Origin: Gaetbulibacter_A sp043876815
GTDB taxonomy: Bacteria; Bacteroidota; Bacteroidia; Flavobacteriales; Flavobacteriaceae
Length of the DNA stretch: 64,000 nucleotides
Direction of reading: 5' to 3'
Assembly: GCF_043876815.1 (NCBI RefSeq)
Contig: NZ_JBAWKA010000001.1
Span: 1,237,029-1,301,028, forward strand
Numbering within the stretch: the stretch's first letter is position 1; each line of letters starts with the position of its first letter. Under the pieces are notes generated by a model, which saw only the letters and a program-made list of their open reading frames with translations, searched no databases and was not told where the DNA came from. This document shows, piece by piece, positions 51,901 to 58,409 of this stretch. The position numbers and the translations under genes were made by a program.

Positions 51901-54271
51901 AAATCCACTAACGGTAAGTGGTTTATCTGGTGGTAATTACAGCATTAGAGTTACAGAGACTGACAGTCCGTTTTGTGTGGCGACATCCAATGTGATCATG
52001 ATAGCGTCGCCGTCTGAGGCTTTGGTGCTATCGGCGAATGAGACTTCCAATGTAACTTGTGATAATAACGCAGGCACGATAACAGCGACAGCCACAGGCG
52101 GCTGGGGTAGCTATGAGTATGAACTTACAGGTTCAGCTACGGTAGCATACTCATCAAATGGTACTTTTAGAAATTTATCAGCAGGCACCTATACGGTAAA
52201 TGTACGGGATGCTGGAGGCTGTATAGCTTCGCAAACACTGACCTTAGTGATACCACCACCAATTACCGCTATTGTAACAGCCAATACAACGACCTTAACG
52301 TGTTTTGGTGATACCGATGCTGTGATTACGGTAAGTGGCGAAAGCGGTGGTCAGGGTAGTAATTATAGTTATATCCTGCATCAAACAGCACCAACGGTTA
52401 GCAGTTCAGGTCCACAGGCCTCTGGGGTATTTAGCGGACTAGGCGCAGGGACATATAGGATAGAGGTTATCGATGGTTATAACTGTTCGTATAACTCACC
52501 GGATATTACCATTACTGAACCTACGGAGATCCAGGCAGATCTGGTAAAATCCAGTACCCCAACCTGTACCACAGATGCGCAGTTAACGCTGAGCGCTAGT
52601 GGTGGCACAGGCCCTTACCAGTACAGTGATGATCCAAATTTTGGAACCGTACTGGGAAGCTTTACAAGTTCAACCACGTTCTCAGTAACACCGGGTACGT
52701 ATCAATACTATGTACGCGATGCTATGGGCTGTGTGGCCAATGCCTCGAATGCTATTACGGTAGATCCGTTGCCACCACTGGTGATCAACTTAGACTTAAG
52801 CAATGCCAGAGTGAACTGTGCGGGAGACAGCACAGGCGTTATTGTGGCTGAAGCCGAAGGCGGCTTAGGCAATTATGTATATACCCTACAGGATGGTTCA
52901 GGGAATGCTGTAAGTCCTGTAACCCAGGATAGTCCTGGTGTGTTTACAAATTTACCGGCAGGCACTTATCAGGTAGTTGTAAGCAGTGGTGATTGTTTAG
53001 AGACTAGTGCTCCAATTACTATCACGGAACCGGCCGAGCCATTAACGGTAAGTTATAGCGTTACTAATGCGGCTTGTTTTGGAGACAGTACCGGTATTTT
53101 AGATATCACAGCCTCAGGCGGAACAGGTGTTATAAAATATGCGATATCACCAAGATTAGATCAATTCTTTGACACGTCAAGCTTTGATAATCTTCCTGCA
53201 GGAACATACCAGGCCTTAGTACAGGACGAACTGGGTTGTTATGTGATCTTTGATTTTGAGATCACAGAACCGGCTCCGGTATCTTTAAGTATCGTACCGA
53301 ACTCGATAGTACCAGAGGCTTGTACCGGCGATATGAATGGCGCCTTTAGTGTAGAGATCACAGGCGGAACACTGCCCTATAGTGTGAGTCTGGATAATAT
53401 AGATGGTCCGTATACCACAGGAGGTGCTACACAAACGCAGTTTGACTTTACGGGCTTAGCCGGAGGCAACCACATAGTTTATGTGATGGACGCTCAGGGC
53501 TGTTTCTCAGAATGGAACATCGACTTCCCGGCATCGGTACAAATAGAAGCTACGGTAGCTGTGGAATACTGTCGTGATGTTAATGATGCATCAACCAACA
53601 CGGTTATTGTAACGGTAGATGATAGCTTAGTAGATCTGAATGATATAGATTACTCACTCGATGGCGGCGCTTATCAGGTAAGCAATACCTTTACCGATGT
53701 GGTACCGGGTAACCATTATATTACGGTACGCCATACCAATACCTGTGAGAAGCAGTATGATTTTACTGTGGACCAGTACGATCCTTTAACGATCAGTATT
53801 GCCGATGGAGAGCTGAATCAGGTAGTGATCGCTACCACAGGCGGCTCAGGTGATTATGATTATACGGTAACACTTCCTAACGGCACAACGGAATCTATAG
53901 GTAGTGAAGCGAGTTTCTATATCTATGAGTCAGGGAACTATACGGTAACGGTAACTGATAGTAATGGCTGTATCGCTTCAGCGAGTGGATACTTTGAATA
54001 CATTGATATCTGTATTACGAATTACTTCACTCCAAATGGCGATGGACAGTTAGATGAGTGGGGTCCTGATTGTGCGAATCAGTTCCCGAATTTAACCTAT
54101 AACATCTACGATCGATATGGACGCCGCGTAGCGACCTTACGACAAGGTCAGAAGTGGGATGGGAAGTATGATGGTAAGGAATTGCCAACGGGTGATTACT
54201 GGTATGTTATAGAGCTTAACGATAGTCGTGATGAGCGAAGTTTTGTAGGTCACTTTACTTTGTATCGTTAG
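45935..54271 (+). CDS. Giant SprB-repeat surface adhesin B, T9SS type-B cargo
   Basis: A 2778-residue paralogue of adhesin A with signal peptide ending TAYAQ. The N-terminal domain (FSSSSADLDI, LYAGLYWASV) and DUF11-like domain (LGDELNYVIGFQNLGNDNAKNLIIRDILPVN) align with A but are clearly diverged. About 13 SprB-type repeats of its own follow, several matching those of A at the same rank (PLTCTDGEITV, NILCAEDDQSGSIAINV, SYTCTSNGVITV, PLDCISNTSDVSL), and then the nine shared repeats and the type-B sorting domain (residues 1941-2778), identical to A. The two genes therefore share an ancestor along the whole length, with recent homogenisation of the end. Probably exported by T9SS and held at the surface with the partner encoded next. 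Confidence 0.9.
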   Translation: MKKTTLTNLLKLIFLFVFVFQSVTAYAQLPVPFTPRLPDGSIKVKGDIVLIGNNIITAKDLPLPYNGTAINNRQEGAYVNVANGGDTSIFSSSSADLDINNSCKRILYAGLYWASVYPLEVANNPNDQFEGTPRLEDWNQIKFKIPNGDFIDLIADNNVDPAGEEDDIIFDGFEYYGSGVTNSFKDSPIVCYKNVTNLLQGLEEADGTYTVANQRATRGYRTGGCSAGWTLVVIYESPLLPSKFISLFDGYAGVQNTTQLDIPVSGFQTLPAPLPVKAHVGVAALEGDFGLQGDSYQFKANNSPSYVVLSDAINQANNFFNSTITRFGSHVTNRNPASLNTLGLDINDVNIPNPNNVVLPNDVTAGDLRLTTSGDGYGVYLTSFAVDIIEPDIRLTKIVEDPSGNDISNQYVNLGDELNYVIGFQNLGNDNAKNLIIRDILPVNIEFNYPDNLADLPDGVSVQSYNPATRELIFQVDDSVVKINDPELEIRFKVNVVRSCSLLSDACANNISNQAFVTYNGTINSEYSITDDPSFSSNTGCLITPQATNFLADLDCSFEEDAILCGSSTVLTAGNGYDTYSWSTNPSGSPVIGTNQSLTVTQTGTYYVHNTAVAPCQSIDQIFNVQLFGSTIQNPLLPFGDQVVICPNDGEQLPNFYLCGLNDTRFIQTGINDTTSIIWEQLDETSCSAVINQNCANESDSCIWNQVQTGPDYLIDTKGQYRITLNYEGGCFNQFYFNVYSNVLEPTASAKDIICTTPGEITVNNVPSGYEFSIDGANYQGSNTFSIRAPGIYMVYIRQVGVTPNPCIFTVPDIQVRSRNFSASHIITQPYCNGGLGSVYLSANDARPKYYFSISKGGNLVNTVGPITNNYYNFYNLNPGIYTFSVSTEDGCLYSEDIEIINPPLLKATAALTKPLTCTDGEITVYPEGGTPPYFYFVNSATDFQTEAEIPVVSPGVFNITVVDSNNCSAETSITVDAVPEPEFTISQNNILCAEDDQSGSIAINVSNAHGNALQYSIDNGTTFYNSSVFMWLSAGDYEVVIQYTSGSDDCFTASQMVTITTVQPIIGTAALTTSYTCTSNGVITVSDVSGGTAPYSYSIDGINYQLSQTFSGLQSGTYTVIIRDSNNCSKALTPITIDQLNPPSDIIFSASPLDCISNTSDVSLAVTGGSEPLEYQISGPSVGITPYQSSNVFPGLMPGTYTFRVRDANNCTYAESYTIQPLPSFTVNTNITKALDCTTSPNGTISGTISGGAAPYSYQVSYNSGVYGTSTAFSGNTFSYTASTDGMYQFLITDTNGCTTESGVQTINPISPPEITSVVQTQFISCQGDSSAAIQVNINNVVGAPAFQINVYNLSTSTEYGNQTSGLPAGDYRITLTDANSCTDIENITISEPQPIIVQDSTLPITCNAGGVSFGSVIVESVTGGTPPYNYYVTGTNGYSASELNASGTTSTTFNVVDFGIYQIYVVDANGCSVLVQDVLVASPPNDLDININSTANCITGGEAEVSIGNTMTSSGPFYFDIYRGSIPSPPPGGTWQAEDALGSKKSTFTGLISGVTYTFVVYDMTTGCFYYEKAVPPIPTNSTLTVSAFTFNNITCVGSADGNVSFDINSSYGVPTTVNYEIYNALSLTTTGVSGSGVVPAGGTISISNLGLLPFGNYVVIITETIGPNALCSVVSPEFNITESAIELGISATVEKNANCNPNSGVIFARGENGTPPYSYQVTTSTTTPSVSDPLWTSSNTFSLDANSYYVHVKDAYNCIKTTSVIDLPQDPEPVITAILVDQCDIEEGQFEITVDLTTSGIAPHSYSVDGGAFQTRSAPFTISNLNSGIHTFEVRDANGCGNSVSVTIEAPLYATPDIMAIPTCNDNDGEITISATGGSGSYNYAISPSPASVSLSVNVFSGVPSGTYTIITTDNVTGCSVSSEIYLQETTAPIITPSPTTTITCFGDTNGELEFTVSGYTGNYTYEVLDNTGATILGPTAGNTSTNPLTVSGLSGGNYSIRVTETDSPFCVATSNVIMIASPSEALVLSANETSNVTCDNNAGTITATATGGWGSYEYELTGSATVAYSSNGTFRNLSAGTYTVNVRDAGGCIASQTLTLVIPPPITAIVTANTTTLTCFGDTDAVITVSGESGGQGSNYSYILHQTAPTVSSSGPQASGVFSGLGAGTYRIEVIDGYNCSYNSPDITITEPTEIQADLVKSSTPTCTTDAQLTLSASGGTGPYQYSDDPNFGTVLGSFTSSTTFSVTPGTYQYYVRDAMGCVANASNAITVDPLPPLVINLDLSNARVNCAGDSTGVIVAEAEGGLGNYVYTLQDGSGNAVSPVTQDSPGVFTNLPAGTYQVVVSSGDCLETSAPITITEPAEPLTVSYSVTNAACFGDSTGILDITASGGTGVIKYAISPRLDQFFDTSSFDNLPAGTYQALVQDELGCYVIFDFEITEPAPVSLSIVPNSIVPEACTGDMNGAFSVEITGGTLPYSVSLDNIDGPYTTGGATQTQFDFTGLAGGNHIVYVMDAQGCFSEWNIDFPASVQIEATVAVEYCRDVNDASTNTVIVTVDDSLVDLNDIDYSLDGGAYQVSNTFTDVVPGNHYITVRHTNTCEKQYDFTVDQYDPLTISIADGELNQVVIATTGGSGDYDYTVTLPNGTTESIGSEASFYIYESGNYTVTVTDSNGCIASASGYFEYIDICITNYFTPNGDGQLDEWGPDCANQFPNLTYNIYDRYGRRVATLRQGQKWDGKYDGKELPTGDYWYVIELNDSRDERSFVGHFTLYR

Positions 54272-55428
54272 CGAAGAGATATTAGAGAAGAGATATTAGA
54301 GAATAGAATATAGAAATTAGAATAGATCATAGCGTATATATCTAGTAAAAAAGATAGGGGACAGATAAGCAGCAAAGCGAACAAGAGATAAATTAAGAAG
54401 AAGAAAAAGAAAAAGAACAAAAAACCGAATACCAAAAACATGTATAAATCACGCAAACATATTGTAAGTCTTTGTTTATTATTCCTGATCGGAGTGATGG
54501 GTTATACGCAGGAGTTGAATCTTCCGGTATTTACGCAGTATTTAGCGGATAATAACTTTGTGGTCTCACCCACTTATGCGGGAATAGGCGATAACTTAAA
54601 GATACGCGCCAATGGCTTAACGCAGTGGGTTGGCATCAAAGGCGCACCGGATAACCAGTCGATATATGGTGATATTCGTATCGCCGATCGAACAGGTGTT
54701 GGTCTCTCGCTTTATAATGACAGAAATGGAAACACGATCCAAACAGGAGGGAAGCTCTCCTTTGCCCACCACCTGGTGCTGGATTATTATGCCAAGATGT
54801 ACCTTTCCTTTGGTATCTCGTATAATATTAACAATTTTAGGATCGATATTAATAACTTCAATACGACTTTTGAGAATCCTACGATAGATCCCACGGTAAC
54901 GGACGATCGGCGTACCACGAATCACAACTTCGATGTAGGGGTACTGTATAGATTACAAGGTTTTTTCTTTAGTTTGAATGCCAATAATATTTTGCCAAAG
55001 AATTTTGATGATCTGATTCGAAGAGCAGAGCCTAATTTATTGCTCAACTATCAGATCTACTCGGGGTATACCTTTCAGGGCCCTGGAAAGAGTGGTTTAG
55101 AGTTCGAGCCCTCGATCTACTATCAGATGTTCAGCAGTGATAAACGCTCGAGTACGGATTTAAACTTTAAGGTTAGAAAGTACAACAGGAGGGAAGATTA
55201 CCTCTGGGCCGGGATCTCCTACCGCTATCTTAACGACCAGTTTTTAAAACCATTAAACATAGGTCCTATGGTAGGCTTCCAGAAAGATATCTTTTACTTT
55301 GGTTACGCCTATCAGATCACCACCAACGAATTATCAGGATACAACACCGGAACCCATGTGGTAACCGTCGGCATAAACTTCCTGCAAGGGATCAGTAACT
55401 GTCCGTGTACTCAGGATCCTGTGCATCA
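51756..55428 (+). repeat. Copy 2 of the 3.67-kb direct repeat
   Basis: Second copy of 41957-45629, same orientation. Sequence left of 51756 (adhesin B repeats) and right of 55428 (last base of His codon region and stop) is unrelated to the flanks of copy 1 at the DNA level, apart from the distant homology of the adhesin coding parts. Confidence 0.95.
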
Positions 55429-55432
55429 CTAG
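54440..55432 (+). CDS. PorP/SprF-family outer-membrane protein, partner of adhesin B
   Basis: A 330-residue copy of the protein at 44641-45633, differing in one residue that I can see (THVVTVGINF instead of THVVTIGINF) and in the stop codon (TAG instead of TAA). It has the same signal peptide and the same predicted barrel. Because partner and cargo sorting domain are both identical in the two pairs, either partner could serve either adhesin. No hairpin terminator is visible before the yjbQ-family gene 83 bp downstream. Confidence 0.9.
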   Translation: MYKSRKHIVSLCLLFLIGVMGYTQELNLPVFTQYLADNNFVVSPTYAGIGDNLKIRANGLTQWVGIKGAPDNQSIYGDIRIADRTGVGLSLYNDRNGNTIQTGGKLSFAHHLVLDYYAKMYLSFGISYNINNFRIDINNFNTTFENPTIDPTVTDDRRTTNHNFDVGVLYRLQGFFFSLNANNILPKNFDDLIRRAEPNLLLNYQIYSGYTFQGPGKSGLEFEPSIYYQMFSSDKRSSTDLNFKVRKYNRREDYLWAGISYRYLNDQFLKPLNIGPMVGFQKDIFYFGYAYQITTNELSGYNTGTHVVTVGINFLQGISNCPCTQDPVHH

Positions 55433-55515
55433 AAAAGACACGGAAGCCTTTTGTGTTAATTTGATTAAAAAGATTGGTATTTTTACGGTTCCATGAATCA
55501 AATTAAAAGGCTAGT

Positions 55516-55938
55516 ATGAAATTTTTTCAAACAGAAATAAGTTTAGAACCTGCTTCACGAGGTTTTCATTTAATTACACACAAGGTACTAGAAGCCATTC
55601 CTGAATTACATGACATTAGGGTTGGACAACTGCAGGTTTTCATAAAACATACATCGGCAAGTTTAACGATAAATGAAAATGCAGATCCGACCGTAAGAAT
55701 AGATTTTGAGAGTCATTTTAATAAAATGGTCCCTGAAAACGCACCGTATTATAAACATACATTGGAAGGCCCGGATGATATGCCAGCGCACATCAAAGCT
55801 TCATTATTAGATTCCTCAGTAACTTTACCGGTCACTAACGGCCAATTAAATTTAGGGATATGGCAAGGCATATATCTCTGTGAACATCGCGATCATGGAG
55901 GCTCTCGTAATTTGGTTATTACAGCTTTTGGGATATAA
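55516..55938 (+). CDS. YjbQ/UPF0047 family protein
   Basis: A 140-residue cytosolic protein of the YjbQ family, usually about 135-145 residues. The conserved core HTSASLTINENADPTVRIDFESHFNKMVPE (about residues 50-79) and the C-terminal GIWQGIYLCEHRDHGGSRNLVITAFG (about 113-138) with the HRDH cluster are diagnostic. Members have shown weak thiamine-phosphate-synthase activity in E. coli, hence the label secondary thiamine-phosphate synthase, but the true role is not settled. A symmetric terminator follows immediately. Confidence 0.92.
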   Translation: MKFFQTEISLEPASRGFHLITHKVLEAIPELHDIRVGQLQVFIKHTSASLTINENADPTVRIDFESHFNKMVPENAPYYKHTLEGPDDMPAHIKASLLDSSVTLPVTNGQLNLGIWQGIYLCEHRDHGGSRNLVITAFGI

Positions 55939-55970
55939 AAAAACCGGTTCAATTTTGAACCGGTTTTTTT
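55937..55970. terminator. Bidirectional terminator between the YjbQ-family gene and the lipoprotein
   Basis: Nearly perfect palindrome: A7 CCGGTTCA, ATTT, TGAACCGG T7. It overlaps the yjbQ stop and can end both convergent transcripts. Confidence 0.9.
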
Positions 55971-55994
55971 ACATTAAAATATGATTAGTATTTA

Positions 55995-57068
55995 TTAAGG
56001 GGCGTAATTAAAGTACGTAGCCCACTGATTTCCTGGGAAATCACAACCATCAGCCCAAGCTGTTTCATCACAATCACCACAAGGTATTGGAACTGGGATA
56101 ATTATTGGTTGATGAACACCATCATCTAAGATAACCATAGTGTTCTCTTCACATTCAGGACTATAACCTTCACCGTCTGTCATTGCTCTATTGTAAATTT
56201 CCATTCCGGCGATAGTAATATCTCCTGCAGGTAATTTAAGGTTTGCGTTACAAGAATTACATTCTTGGTTATTTAATAATTTCCAAAACGCCCATTGAAT
56301 ATTTCCATATAAATAGCCTTCGCCTAATAACAAGCTAGCATTGTTAAGTAACCATAATGCGTTATCAATATTATCAGATTGAGAAATTATTCCGGAAATA
56401 TCATCACCTAGGGTAAGGACATTAAAGTCTTCGTAGCATGTTGTAGGATCAGAAAGAATAGATTTGCTTACGTCAGCACACCAACCCCAGTAAGATCCAG
56501 AAAGTGGTCCTTCAGCAATATCGACTTTAAAATAACCTTCTGCACCATCTATTAAACGACCTGAAGTTAAACAGAAATTCGCCATAGCAGGTAAAGAGGT
56601 ATAGAACTCCTCAGTTGAACCTTCGGTAGTACATGTTACAACGGCATGGGCCGCAATATAAGTTCCTTCAGATGTAGGAACTTCATAAGATACGGTCGAT
56701 TCACAATCATGTTCATCATTATACTCAAATTGGCCAATTTGTGGGTTTCCACCACCATTTACAGGAAAACCACTTTGAGTTTCTTCAACAGATAAATGTG
56801 TAGCCTTTATGCAGTAATCTGGATTCGTGATGTTATAAGTAATAGTATAGTAATCACCATCTACAGTTACTTCAACATTTCCAACTAAAATATCTTGTCC
56901 AGCATATAAATCAGCTACAGAAGCTGTAGTTTGACAATCATCCCATTCTGGTGCTTTATATTTAGAATCGGTTGATGTTACGCTGCTTTCTGAGCTTAGT
57001 GGTTCGGTTTGGCACCCTACAAAAATAAGCAGGGCCATAAGGCCAAAGAGGGATGTAATTTTTTTCAT
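55995..57068 (-). CDS. Lipoprotein with a probable Cys-Gln thioester domain
   Basis: A 357-residue lipoprotein with lipobox LLIFVGC (Cys19). Residues about 40-165 are a beta-rich, Cys-containing region. Residues about 170-300 resemble a thioester (TQXA-type) domain: GWC at Cys197 (SYWGWCADVSKSI) and the downstream IQWAFWKLL with Gln258 fit the paired Cys and Phi-Q-x-x-Phi-W motifs that form an internal thioester in Gram-positive adhesins. GEGYSPECEENTMVILDDG follows, and the end has CDETAWADGCDFPGNQWATYF, a motif I associate with this Bacteroidota family. Such bonds can attach covalently to host or matrix amines; that activity is inferred. No type IX sorting domain is seen. Confidence 0.65.
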   Translation of the reverse strand: MKKITSLFGLMALLIFVGCQTEPLSSESSVTSTDSKYKAPEWDDCQTTASVADLYAGQDILVGNVEVTVDGDYYTITYNITNPDYCIKATHLSVEETQSGFPVNGGGNPQIGQFEYNDEHDCESTVSYEVPTSEGTYIAAHAVVTCTTEGSTEEFYTSLPAMANFCLTSGRLIDGAEGYFKVDIAEGPLSGSYWGWCADVSKSILSDPTTCYEDFNVLTLGDDISGIISQSDNIDNALWLLNNASLLLGEGYLYGNIQWAFWKLLNNQECNSCNANLKLPAGDITIAGMEIYNRAMTDGEGYSPECEENTMVILDDGVHQPIIIPVPIPCGDCDETAWADGCDFPGNQWATYFNYAP

Positions 57069-57330
57069 AATGGATTATTAAGTATTGATTAATAGCTTTT
57101 TATATTCACTGTTAATTAGTGAATTCAATTATTAAAAGTAGTTAAAAATATAATGTGAAATTTACTAATTAGATTACACGCTAGAAAATTCGCCAAACGG
57201 AATATTTTTAATTAGAAATCGATTATCTAGGTATTTTATCGATAAAATTTAAAGTAAATACTGGTATTGTTCAAATGTGATTTAAATTTTGCTATGTTTA
57301 TTGTCAATTTAGCAATTCGCCCAAGTAAAA

Positions 57331-58407
57331 ATGGTAAAAGCAATAGTTATTAAATACTTATTTTTCCTGAAAGAATTTGCTTATTCTTGGAAACTAAAGC
57401 TACAATATAGAAAGGCGATATCAGAGAAGTCTAAAAACAAACCTAATATTTTGACCAAGAGTCAGATAAAGGATATTAAGACATTCTTCTCGTCTTATGG
57501 ATTTGAAATAAAACCTACTTGGCATAATTTTTATTTTGCCAGTAATAATATATATTCCGTTAAATATATTCCAGAGGATCTTTTTCATGCTGTTCTCAGC
57601 AGAAAATTTAATCAAATGCGCCAATGGCCAACCTTATTGGACAAGAATCTTCTAGACGTAATTTTTAAAGATTTCAAGCAACCTGAGGTTGTAATCAAAA
57701 ATATAAATGGATTTTATTTTCATAACGGTAAAATAATTTCTGAAGAACAGGCTATTGATGTTATTTCTAAAGTATCGGATAAAATGGTTATAAAGCCATC
57801 AATTGAGTCAGGAAATGGTCAAAATGTAGTTTCATTCACTGTAAAGGGGAATCGAACTTCCCACAATAATTTAAATTTTAAAGACTTATTGAATAATTAC
57901 AAGAAAGATTTTATTATTCAGTTGGTTGTAATTCAAAATGAAATTACTAAAAGTTTAAATGAAAGTTCTTTAAATACTCTAAGGGTTCTATCTTTTTTAG
58001 ATAATTCAGGGGTGCACAATTTATCTACCATATTTCGGATTGGTAAAAAAGGAGAGTTCACCGACAATTTTGAATCTGGGGGTATAGGGTGTGGAGTAGA
58101 CAGTAAAGGAAGACTAAAAAAATACGGTTATTTTGAAAATGGTAATAGAACCACGAAAACAGATAATGGAATTTTAATTGAAAATTTTGAGATCCCTTCA
58201 TATGAGAGGGTTTTAAAGCAGGTTCAGAAAATGCATCTGTTAATTCCATATTTTAGATTAGTTTCTTGGGATATTGGAATTGGTCAAAATGGTGAACCTG
58301 TATTAATAGAATATAACACATACCATCAAGGAATTACGGTTCATCAGTTGGCCAACGGTCCATTGTTTGGATCGTTCACAGATGAGATTCTCTACCAAAG
58401 TGTTTAA
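57331..58407 (+). CDS. ATP-grasp protein of the sugar-transfer-associated group
   Basis: A 358-residue protein. The middle and C-terminal part form an ATP-grasp fold: KMVIKPSIESGNGQNVVSFTV (about residues 151-171) is the ATP-binding Lys and glycine loop, FIIQLVVIQNEITKSLNESSLNTLRVLSFLDN (about 195-226) is the hinge and Arg strand, and RLVSWDIGIGQNGEPVLIEYNTYHQG (about 309-334) is the metal-binding D...E.N block. The family (ATPgrasp_ST) is usually found in exopolysaccharide or capsule clusters, where it probably ligates an amino or acyl group to a sugar. It ends 2 bp before the CapK-like gene. The upstream region (57069-57330) shows no exact promoter match. Confidence 0.75.
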   Translation: MVKAIVIKYLFFLKEFAYSWKLKLQYRKAISEKSKNKPNILTKSQIKDIKTFFSSYGFEIKPTWHNFYFASNNIYSVKYIPEDLFHAVLSRKFNQMRQWPTLLDKNLLDVIFKDFKQPEVVIKNINGFYFHNGKIISEEQAIDVISKVSDKMVIKPSIESGNGQNVVSFTVKGNRTSHNNLNFKDLLNNYKKDFIIQLVVIQNEITKSLNESSLNTLRVLSFLDNSGVHNLSTIFRIGKKGEFTDNFESGGIGCGVDSKGRLKKYGYFENGNRTTKTDNGILIENFEIPSYERVLKQVQKMHLLIPYFRLVSWDIGIGQNGEPVLIEYNTYHQGITVHQLANGPLFGSFTDEILYQSV

Positions 58408-58409
58408 TA

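Noticed and set aside
34816..55432. Mobile-element origin of the 3.67-kb repeat (composite transposon or IS)
   Set aside because: The block contains no transposase, has no terminal inverted repeats and begins in the middle of a reading frame; duplication or gene conversion explains it better.
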